Shown here: one piece after another, positions 55,383 through 64,000 of the stretch | How positions within the stretch are numbered: the first letter of the stretch is position 1 | Layout: the number at the start of each line of letters is the position of its first letter | Assembly: GCA_035048495.1 (NCBI GenBank) | Contig: CM068547.1 | Location: 6,351,700 to 6,415,699, forward strand | Reading direction: 5' to 3' | Origin: Euptelea pleiosperma | Taxonomy: Eukaryota > Streptophyta > Magnoliopsida > Ranunculales > Eupteleaceae | DNA: 64,000 bases | Program-made: the position numbers and the translations under genes | Notes under the pieces: model-generated | The model's input: only the letters and a program-made list of their open reading frames with translations | Databases searched by the model: none | Told to the model about the DNA's origin: nothing

Positions 55383-58300
55383 TCAAGTCATCCTCCGGTT
55401 TCTCTTTGACATCTTCGAGAGCATTACCTTAAGATGATCACAGTAATCACGGTGGTAGTCGATCCACAAGCACAACTGCCTTATGGCCTCTCTCTTCTCC
55501 TCCTCCCTACCAACCACCATCTCTTCCTTTTCTTTCATTCTCTTCTCCAAGTCCACCACCTTCTGCTCAAGTTCAGCTACACTTCTCAGCAGTCTCTCCT
55601 TATCTCCTTGCTTCATGCACACACCCACGTCTAACTTCCCAACCTTACCTTGTAAGGCCAATTCTTGTTGTTTCTTATCACTCAGTTCTTTGACTAGATA
55701 ACCCATTGCCTTCTCTAGTTCTTGTTGGAACTTTTCTGTCTTCTGCTGGCTATCTACGTTCTCTTTGAGTAATTGCTCTGTGACACGAAGCTTGACCTGA
55801 AGTTGTCTATACTCTTCGCTTAACTTTTTGAATCTATCCTCCTGCTCTTCCAGCATTCTCTTCTGATCTGCAATCTTGCTATTTAGCACGACGTACAGGT
55901 TCTCCACCTGAGTCTGGCTTTCTGAAGCTTCTCGCTTTTCCCTCTCAATCTGCACTTCCAATTTATTTTTCTGGGTACACATGGAGTCCAACTCAAGCTG
56001 CAGATCATTTACATGCACTGCCAAACCCTCCTGCTCTTTCAGCATTCTCTGCTGATCTGCAATATTGCCTGCTAACTCGCAGCTCAGAGTTTCCATTTGC
56101 ATTTGGTTTTCTAAAGCCTCTGTGTTTCTCCTCTCAATCTGCAATTCTAATTGGTTTTTCTGGGTGTGTATGGAGTCCAATTCCAATTGCAGCTCATTGA
56201 CTTGTATCATTAAGCCCTCTATTTGAGCTGAATCAACTGATGCTTGACTTTCGCTGTCCTCAAGTTTCTTGAGAAGAGCAAAGAGTTCATCATGTCTCTC
56301 TTTCGATATTCTTCCCAATCCGGGTATCTTATCTTGCAAGTCAGTTACAACTTGCTGCAGCCCCAAGTTTTCCTCCCTTAACTGTTCAGCTATATGGCTT
56401 TCAATTCTTATCTGCTCTTCCAATTTGTTTTTCTGGGTGCACAAGGAGTCCAACTCAAGCTGCAGGTCATTTACATGCGCAACTAAACCCTCCTTCACTT
56501 TCAGCATTCTCTGTTGATCTGCAATCTTGCTTGCTAACTCACGTTTCAGGATTTTCATCTGCATTTGGTTTTCTGAGGCCTCTTTGTTTCTTCTCCCAAT
56601 CTGCAATTCTAATTGGTTCTTTTGGGTGTGTGTGGAGTTCAGTTCCAGTTGCAGATCATTGACCTGTATCATCAAGCCCTCTATTTGAACTGAATAAACT
56701 GATGCTTGATGTTCGCTGCCCTCAAGTTTCTTGAGAAAAGCAAAGAGTTCATCATGTCTCTCTTCCGATATTCTTTCCAATTCAGGTATCTTATCTTGCA
56801 AGTCAGTTACAACTAGCTGCAACCCCAAGTTTTCCTCCCTTAACTGTTCAGCCTCATGGCTTTTAATTCTTATCTGCTCTTCCAATTTTTTTTTCTGGGT
56901 GCAAAAGGAATCCAACTCAAGCTGCATGTTGTTTACATGCGCAGCTAAACCCCCCTGTTCTTTCAGCATTCTCTGTTGATCTGCAATCGTGCTTGTGAAC
57001 TCACATCTCATGATTTCCAGATTCATTTGGTTTTCTGAGGCCTCTTTGTTTCTTCTCCCAATCTGCAATTCTAATCGGTTTTTCTGGGTGCGTGTGGAGT
57101 CCAGTTCCAGTTGCAGATCTTTGACCTGTATCACCAACCCCTCTATTTGAGCTGAATCCGCTGATGCTTGACTTTCTTTGTCCTCAACTAAGTCCTCAAG
57201 TTTCTTGAGGACAACGGAGAATTCATCTCGTCTCTCTTTCAATATTCTTTCCAATTGAGGCATATTATCTTGCATTTCAGTTACAACTAGACGCAGCCCC
57301 AAATTTTCCTCTCTCAACCATTTGGCTTCATCAGTTTTACTTTCCACCTGCTCTTCCAATTCGCTTTTCTTAGCACGTAAAGAGTCCAGCTCCAGTTGCA
57401 GATCATTGACCTTTGCTGTTAAGTCCTTGATTTGAGTCAATGCATCGTTCTCACCATCCTCAAGTTTCTTCAGGAGAGTAGAGAGTTCATCCCTTCTCTC
57501 GTTCGATATTCTTTCTAATTCTGAAATCCGATCTTGCAGTTCAGTTTGGACCAGCAGCAGCCTTAACTTTTCCTTTCCCAGCTGTTTGGCTTCATTGGTT
57601 CTACTATCTGTCTGCTCTTCCCATTCCCTTTTCTGAGTGCTTAAAGAATCCAGTTCCAATTGCAGGTCAGTTACCTGTGCCTCTAAACCCTTGTTTCGTG
57701 CTGATGCTTCATTCTCAAAGTCCTCGTGTATCTTCAAAAGAGCAGAAAATTCAGCTTCTTTCTCTTCCAATCTTTCCTTCAATTGTTTTGCTTCATCCAT
57801 GAGTTCCTGTATTATTTTGTGTGCCTGATCTTCCCCATTTGTTATCTCTGAATTCTTCGAAGCCACTGAGTTATTCTCTTCCAGTTTAGCTCCCTGAGCC
57901 TGGTTTAGATCTGCCCCCTGCTGATTAGCAGATTCCAGTAGGTGCTTCAGATCAGAAACTTGCCCTTTCACAGTTTTCAGTTCTAGCTTTAGAGCTCCAT
58001 TATCAACCCACAATTGTGATTTCTCATCTTTCAACTGATCAGTTTTGGCTCTGAGGTCTTCCATGATTTTCTCCCCCTTTTCAATCCTTCTCAAAGCCGT
58101 CAAATTCTCCGTGTACAAAGATTCCTTCTCTCTATTTATATCTTTTAATCTCTGGTCCAGTTCAGCTTCTAACTTACTGGCCATGGCCAGTTTTAGGTTC
58201 AGATCTCCATTATCAACCCACAGTTTCAACCTCTCATCTTCCAACCGTTCAGCTTTAATTCTGAGATCTTCTATGGTTTTCTCTGCTTCTTCTATCTTGC

Positions 58301-58681
58301 TCAAAGCTGTCAGGTGTTCTGATCTTAAAGATTCCTTCTCTTCGTTTGTAGCTACTGGTTCTTGTTTCAGGCTTCCAGTCGGCTTTTGAAGCTCACTTTC
58401 CCATTTTCTGTTTTTACTGGCTTTATCTTTAGAATTTTCAGATTCCGAGTCTGAGCTGGAGGTAGATGAAAAGTGACCATCTGTTTCTTCTTTGTAATGT
58501 GCTTTTCTCCTAAGCTCTCCTGTGAGATGATCGTAAAGTGCATAGAGGGATTGGTACTGTTTTTGAAAATCCTCAACGAGATTAACAAGTTCTGACCCTT
58601 TGTTCAAGTTGCCTAATGGCCCCTCTTCTTTTTCTTCTTCTTTGATCAGCTTCAAGATCTTCGTCACTTTGTTCTCGATGT
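55383..58681 (-). CDS. CIP1: COP1-interactive protein 1-like coiled-coil protein, main exon
   Basis: One open exon of about 1,099 codons ending in TGA. Its 5' edge is a splice acceptor (TTTATTCCAG), so the upstream TTG is not a start. Residues 1-60 (DIENKVTKI.., FQKQYQSLYALYDHLTGELR) are the C-terminal part of a NAB-type actin-binding domain. A Ser/Asp-rich stretch (SSTSSSDSESENSKD) follows, then nearly 1,000 residues of heptad coiled coil. The C-terminus EEKREAIRQLCLWIDYHRDY is the conserved tail of CIP1. Known family role: cytoskeleton-associated partner of the COP1 photomorphogenesis regulator, implicated in ABA signalling. Three units of about 154 residues repeat in tandem. The usual short first exon (the MKKHK.. 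type start) is not in the window. Confidence 0.88.
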
Positions 58682-59272
58682 CTGGAATAAACAAGAAGCT
58701 TCTGAATATCTTGCCAGAGCTTATAAAAGAAGATAATATATCGCTAGAAAAGCACTCAATGAGTACAGGATTAGAAAACTAGCAGTTTAAGATGCAAAGA
58801 ACTACAGCTCAAATGTTTAATTATCAAACTAAAGTAACCAAGCTTAACAAAAAAAATTAACGGGTAACAAAGCTTAACAAATTGCAGGATAATGGTCAAC
58901 AGAATCCCAAATTTGGAAATTATAAGGAAATAGAAAGCTAGCAAAATAGGCTATGAAACTTGGACATTTATACAGATGAATTATATCAAGAAATAATGGT
59001 TGTTATTGAAGGCAATTACCCTGAGAAGCACAATCAACTGACACATCCTATAAGTGTATTAAAGCAAAATATTTATATATTCAGAATGTAGCAGTTCCAT
59101 GAGGAACAAATAGGAATCATGAAATTAAATAGTTTAAAAGGGATAAAATTCTCTAAAAACAATGCTTCATAGGCAGATGGCAGATTGATACTGACAAAAA
59201 TGCCCTCAGAAGACAAAGGCAAAAAGGCAAACAAAGCAATTACAAAGGAAGATCCATGCTACAATACATATT
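58682..59272 (-). other. 5' flank or first intron of the CIP1-like gene
   Basis: Begins at the acceptor of the main exon. No sequence matching the expected first exon is seen on the minus strand. From about 59150 the sequence may be the 3' tail of the RNase H-bearing remnant beyond it. Confidence 0.5.
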
Positions 59273-59638
59273 GGGTCAGGATCAGGGGACAAAAATTGAC
59301 AACAAAAAATTGGCGCGGGCCAACATATAAATTAGAAGTTTTGGAATGGTATGATTTTTGGTGAGGATGGTCTCTATGGTGAGGAGATCATCATCACAAA
59401 AATTCAAATCATTCCGATATTCGTAGCCTGGTTTACAAGTTGAATAATTATGGACCATCTATTTTTACCGTAAACTTGAAAACCACATTTGATGACGCTG
59501 GAAATTTCAGAATGGGCCGATTTTTTGTAGGGGTGATCTATATGGTGAGGAGATCATCCTCACCAAAAATCAGCCATTGATTCATCTTCCATGTGATTGT
59601 CAAATTTTTTACCAAAATTTGTCCCCTGATCCTGACCC
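59273..59638. mobile_element. Mutator-type foldback element with 9-bp target duplication
   Basis: 366 bp between perfect repeats ATACATATT (59264-59272 and 59639-59647). Termini GGGTCAGGATCAGGGGACAA and inverted TTGTCCCCTGATCCTGACCC. The interior is the GAGGAGATCATC family (TATGGTGAGGAGATCATCAT; AAATCAGCCATTGATTCATC). This copy assigns that family to Mutator. It lies in the upstream region of the CIP1-like gene. Confidence 0.88.
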
Positions 59639-59644
59639 ATACAT

Positions 59645-59930
59645 ATTGTCCCTATGTCCTCCCTTTGCTAGTTTATCTGCCAAGTCATTCACCACTCTTG
59701 TGCACCTTTCTCAGTAGGCACGAGAATGAGATTTTTTGGATGATGCCAAATCACAAATCTCTAATGTGGTGGAGTCTCCAAGTCCCCATTTTTTTCCTGG
59801 ATGATCAACTAATCACGTTGTTTGAATCACCCTCAATCACAATCTTGTTTAAAGAAAGGTTATGGAAATTCTAATGGAGAAGCATTAGAATTTTAGCTTT
59901 ATTTGAGTTGCCCTCTATTAGAGCTCATTA
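59645..59930 (-). pseudogene. RNase H-type fragment of a retroelement
   Basis: Minus-strand pieces NFHNLSLNKIVIEGDSNNVI, KKMGTWRLHHIRDL, and in a shifted frame RVVNDLADKLAKGGHRDN match the RVT_3 RNase H domain of plant LINE-type elements. EGD carries a catalytic aspartate, and the ..NDLADKLAK.. helix holds another. Stops and at least one frame shift make it non-functional. The 59273 foldback inserted into its 3' side. Confidence 0.7.
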
Positions 59931-60640
59931 TTGTCATTAACGCTAGTAGGGTCGTCAATGGATGGTCAAAAATTCGAATCCGAATTCATATTCGAACAAT
60001 TGAATATTATCCAAAATTCGGATATCAGATATCGAATTCAGAATTTTTTTAATATCCGAATAGTTTTTAGATACAAATTCAGATATTGATATATCCGATC
60101 CGATATATTATTTAATAATATTAAATAATTATATTCATTATATATAATTTATTATATTATATTTATCATATTTATTATTATTATAATATTTATTACATAT
60201 AAACATAATAATTATATTTATTTAACATATATTTATTGTTATATAAATATATCTCTGAAAACCTGGAGTTTCCTTCTCTAAGGCTACCGGAGCCTATGTA
60301 AAGGTAGACACAAGCCCTAAATTGTTGTTTGGCGCAGTTGGATAATGTTGCAACCGATATAAATGTTGTTGCAAGGATTGTTGGTGTTGTTTGGTACTAT
60401 TTGGTGATTGTTTTGCTGTTGCTTGGTGTTGTTTTAGTGATTGTTTGGTGACTATTTTGTTGTTGTTTGGCATTGTTTTGGTGAGTGGTTAGTGAATTTT
60501 GGTGATATTTGGTGTTGTTCAGATTTGATATTGCAGCCCCTAAGTGAGGGTTTAGTGTTGCTTTGTTCCTTCCGCAACAATGGTTTGAGTGTACCCGCAC
60601 CAGTTCGTGGCTAATTATCCTTGTTTATATGGTAAGTTTG
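59931..60640. repeat. AT-rich tract, then TTG/GGTGTTG-rich simple sequence
   Basis: 59950-60260 is AT-rich with ATTCGGATATC-type motifs. 60320-60540 is an irregular repeat of TTGTTTGGTGTTG and TTTGGTGATTG on the plus strand. Neither shows a gene. The region may include the 5' flank or LTR of the copia remnant that follows, but no LTR pair is seen. Confidence 0.4.
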
Positions 60641-60739
60641 TGATTGATTTCCGCATACTATAGCTGCTTCGGGTGATGGTAAAATACCCCTTTGAGGTAT
60701 GTCAGATAGAGTCAAAGCTCAAATGCATCAATTAAATTG

Positions 60740-60940
60740 AACGGTACCAATTGTTTACTATATTCTCAATCTATGAAGGTTTTTTGTGTACAAAGAAGAA
60801 ACCAAAATATATTACACATGAGCATCCTCTTGATGATGACAAAGGGTTTGATGACTGGCAAAGTGAAATTTCCCTAGTCATGACTTGGTTGTGGAATAAT
60901 AGTCAAAGATCTCCATGAATGTGATGTTTCTTGACTGTAA
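60740..60940 (+). pseudogene. Ty1/copia gag N-terminal fragment
   Basis: Translation gives LNGTNCLLYSQSMKVF, then after a one-base shift KYITHEHPLDDDKGFDDWQS and EISLVMTWLWNNSQ. This pattern (N-Y/C-x-x-W/Y-S..M; DWxxE..V..W) is the start of plant copia Gag. The rest of gag, protease, integrase and most of RT are missing. Confidence 0.75.
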
Positions 60941-60962
60941 TACCCTGATTTATCTCACAATA

Positions 60963-61196
60963 ACTTGTCTGCACATTACGTTTGCAGTTGGTGTGGTGAG
61001 TTAGTTTATGCATACTCCACATCAACCACACTAGGACAATGTGTATCGTATCTTGAGATACTTGAGGGTTCACTAGGTAAACACAGTAACTCATCTGCAT
61101 ATTACGTTTGTAATTGGTGTGGTGAGTCAGTTTATGCATGCCCTATGCCAACCACACTGGGACACTGCATATCCTGTTTTGAGATACTTGAGGGTT
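60963..61196 (+). pseudogene. Copia RT C-terminus, tandemly duplicated
   Basis: Two units with a 126-base (42-codon) period begin at 60963 and 61089. In the right frame they encode FMHTPHQPH.DNVYRILRYL and QFMHALCQPHWDTAYPVLRYL-like segments, the end of copia reverse transcriptase before RNase H. Stops and a one-base loss after RYL break the frame. The second unit is cut by the LINE that follows. Confidence 0.75.
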
Positions 61197-63470
61197 AGTT
61201 CAAGGAGCAGTGAACATCTCAAATTTTAGGCCAGTCAACTTGCTGGGAAGCTTCTACAAGGTGCTGGCTAAAGGTCTCGCTTCAAGAATGAGGGAGGTGA
61301 TTTTTGGGGTGATATCTTTTTCTTAGGGAGCTTTCGTGCATGGGAGACAAATCATTGATGGTGTGCTTGTGGCGAATGAATGTATAAACGCCAAACTTAA
61401 GTCCAAGGAACCAGGTATTGTTTGCGAAATTGATTTGGTCAAAGCTTATTATCATGTCTCTTGGGATTTTCTGGACTATTTGTTGCAGAGAATGAGTTTC
61501 GGTATGATCTGGAGGCGCTGAATGTATAAACATATTTCCTCAGCATCCTTTTCTATTCTCAGCAATGGTTCGCATGTCGAATACTTTAGGAGCTCTAGGG
61601 GCCTAACGCAGGGGGACCCCCTCTCCCCTCTTCTCTTTAATTCAGTGGCGGAGGCTCTTTGTAGATTGATTGACAAGGCGGTGGATAGTAGGTTAATGGT
61701 GGGCTTTCGGGTCTCAGGACCCATGATATCCCATCTTCAGTTTGTTGACGACACGTTAGCCTTCTCGAGACCACCTCAAGACCAATGCTTTTTGTTGAAA
61801 GGGATACTTGCTTGCTTCAAGGCAATTTCAAGCCTAAAGGTGAATTTTAAAAAAAACAAGCTTTATCCAGTCGCGAGGTCGATAATGCAAAGGATCTTGT
61901 TGTTTCCCTTGGCTTTTCGCTTGCTTCTCTCCCGACTTCCTACTTGGGTCTACCACTTGGAGCGCCATACAGGTCCAAGACGCTATGGGATCTTGTCATT
62001 GATAGAGTTGAGAGCAGATTGGCAGTTTGGAAGGCTAAATATTTATCCAAAGGTGGTAGGTTATGCCTTGTCAAAAGCTCCCTATCTAACCTCCCCATAT
62101 ACTACCTTTCCCTTTTTTCTATTCCGGCAGTGGTGGCCAAAAGGTTTTCGGAGATTTTGTGGTTGGGCATGACAGATGGGAAGCGTTGCCCACTGGTCGA
62201 TTGGAAATTCATTTGCTCTCCCAAAAAGATGGGAGGATTAGGTATCAAGGACCTGAGATTGATGAATCGAGCACTCTTGGGGAAATGGTTGTGGCATTTT
62301 ACGATGGAGGTCAATAGATCATTGAGAAAGGTTATAGTGGCTAAACATGGCTATGAGCCTATGGAGTGGATCAGCAGGGAGATTAAGTCTTCATAAGGTT
62401 GCAGCGTTTAGAAAGGGATTATGAAATTATCTTCTACCTTCTTGGCAAGTATCAGGTTCAAAGTGGGAGCAGGGAATAGGGTACGATTCTGGAGTGATGT
62501 TTGGTGTGGCGAAAAGGCTCTTAGGCTAGACTTCCCTCGACTCTTCGCAATCACAAAGAATAAGCTTGCTACGGTTCAGCATTTTCTGGTGGCGGAGGGT
62601 AGTGCTCCTTAGGATTTTGGGTTTAGGCGAAACTTGAACGATTGGGAAATCCCAGCTTTAACTAACCTTCTTGGCAAATTGGAAGGGGAGTCTCTTGATA
62701 GCTTTAGAGAGGACGCCATTGAGTGGCTTGGTAGGTCCGATGGTCGGTTCACCGTCCACTCTTTCTATGTGATGTTGGACAAGATTCGGAGAGTGGCTCT
62801 TGCGCCCGATACTAACGCAGTTAGACCTTCGTTCCCGAAAGCCATTGTGTGGGGATCAAAGGTCACTTCCAAAGTCGCATTCTTTGTGTGGTGTGCTTCT
62901 TTGGGGAGGATCCTTACCGTTGATAATCTCATAAAGAGAAATTGGGTGATGGCTAACTATTTCTACATGTGCAAGGCAACCGGGGAATCCGTCAATTATT
63001 TGCTTCTTCACTACAAGACAGCTTGGGAGATTTGAAATCTCTTCTTTGGGTCTTTCAGCATTAGTTGGGTTCTTCCAGAATCGGTCATAGACACTTTGAG
63101 CAGTTGAAAGCGCTTTTGTTTTCAGCCTTGCGGTCACAGACTTTGGAGCATTTGCCTTTCACGGTATGGTGGGATATTTGGAATGAGAGAAATAGGAGGG
63201 CTTTTGAGGGGAATGAGGCTTCTATCTTTGATATTTCTCTATCCATTAAGGCGCTTCTATATCTTTGGTCCAAGCTTTTCGACGTGTAAAGGTCTGTCTT
63301 TCAAGGACCTGGTGTTTAGGTGGGATTCTATTATGTACAGATGTACAGGGACTTTTAGGAGTCTTTCTTCCTCTTTTTTGTTTCTGAGGAGGTCTTCTCA
63401 ACCTCTTTTGTATCATTTTGTTTCTGTCCCTTCTTTTCTCTTAATAGAATCTACCCTTTCAAAAAATAAA
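61197..63470 (+). pseudogene. 5'-truncated L1-type LINE inserted in copia
   Basis: Flanked by the direct repeat GATACTTGAGGGTT (61183-61196 and 63471-63484), with an A-rich 3' end (TTTCAAAAAATAAA). It begins inside the RT domain: FRPVNLLGSFYKVLAKGLAS, then FVHGRQIIDGVLVANECI, LTQGDPLSPLLF, and LQFVDDTLAF, with Val in place of the usual Ala before DD. Next come NLPIYYLSLFSIP, AGNRVRFWSDVWCGEKA, SKVAFFVWCASLGRILT and a decayed zf-RVT (CKATGESVNYLLLHY). Several stops (for example at 61519) and frame shifts make it dead. Confidence 0.88.
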
Positions 63471-64000
63471 GATACTTGAGGGTTCACTAGGTAAAAGATT
63501 ATTGTACTGACCATCTACGACTTTAAATATTACCGGGTTTTTTATGTCGATTGGGCTGGTGATCACAATGATCGCCAATCCACATCTAGCTATTGTACAT
63601 TTGTGGGTAACAACCTGGTCACTTGGCGGAGTAAAAAACAGAATCTGGTGGCTCAATCTAGTGTCAAGCCTGAGTATAGGACTATGGCCCATACCGCATG
63701 TGAGATGATGTGGGTGCAATCTCTACTCCAATAGATGTTCCTACACATATGCATATGTATTATGACAATCAGGCAGCTATCTCTATTGTTAGTAATCCAA
63801 TGTTTCATGTAAGAACTAAGCGCATTGAAGTAGATTGTCACTTCATTCGGGACATGGTTATGAGCAAACGGGTTGTTACTCCGTACATCAAGTCAAGGGA
63901 CTAGTTTGGTGATGTTTTTACTAAAGCATTAAGTCGAAGTCCATTTTCAATTTTGTATAACAAGTTGGGCATGCATGATCTATATACTCCAACTTTAGGG
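63471..64000 (+). pseudogene. Ty1/copia RNase H and C-terminus (continues beyond the window)
   Basis: After the LINE the copia reading resumes: GSLGKRLLY, DWAGDHNDRQSTSSYCTFVG, NNLVTWRSKKQNLVAQSSV, YRTMAHTACEMMW, then a shifted frame with HMYYDNQAAISIVSNPMFHV, KRIEVDCHFIRDMVMSKRVV and DVFTKALSRSP..YNKLGMHDLYTP. All RNase H blocks are in order, with frame shifts near 63540 and 63720. The 3' LTR should start just past the window edge. Confidence 0.85.

Noticed and set aside
58682..58694. TTG at 58694 as start of the CIP1-like protein
   Set aside because: The bases TTTATTCCAG before the coding match form a good splice acceptor, and the family has an earlier exon with the true start.
61336..62612. 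Functional reverse transcriptase
   Set aside because: Stops and frame shifts interrupt the RT domain, and the 5' part of ORF2 and all of ORF1 are missing.

Overview
This is nuclear DNA from a flowering plant. It holds two ordinary plant genes in a sea of transposable-element remnants. The evidence is an eight-exon gene with GT-AG introns, plant-type L1 LINE and Ty1/copia fragments, Helitrons, and many short foldback elements of the hAT, Mutator and PIF/Harbinger kinds. I cannot name the species. A magnoliid or other early-diverging angiosperm is only a guess from the general look of the repeats.

Layout. From 1 to 27.5 kb there is no host gene: only dispersed repeats, Helitrons, a tRNA-derived SINE, LINE debris and at least a dozen foldback elements. 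From 27.85 to 39.2 kb (+ strand) lies a complete, intact mitochondrial adenine nucleotide carrier gene (ADNT1 type, 8 exons, 354 residues). Its large introns carry LINE ends, and copies of the same foldback element sit just outside it on both sides. From 39.6 to 55.1 kb repeats dominate again, with nested and adjacent foldback elements and a large Helitron array. From 55.4 to 58.7 kb (- strand) is one long exon, about 1,099 codons, of a coiled-coil gene of the COP1-interactive protein 1 (CIP1) type. Its short first coding exon is not found in the window. From 59 to 64 kb come a RNase H remnant, a Mutator-type foldback element, and a deleted copia element interrupted by a 5'-truncated LINE with a clean 14-bp target duplication.

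The two host genes are unrelated. One moves adenine nucleotides across the inner mitochondrial membrane; the other is a cytoskeleton-associated light and ABA signalling partner.

The most interesting content is the non-coding mobile DNA. (1) A foldback family is built almost entirely from AACGG/CCGTT motifs, ends in CAAGGTTTAAA and makes 8-bp target duplications. Seven complete copies can be delimited, in two subfamilies that differ in the same way at nearly every motif. One insertion has paralogous empty sites in the window. (2) A family of very small Helitrons (159-bp monomer) occurs as monomer and as tandem arrays with the same termini, again with an empty site in the window. (3) Several Mutator-type foldback elements have perfect 9-11 bp target duplications, two of them forming long hairpins of miRNA-precursor size.
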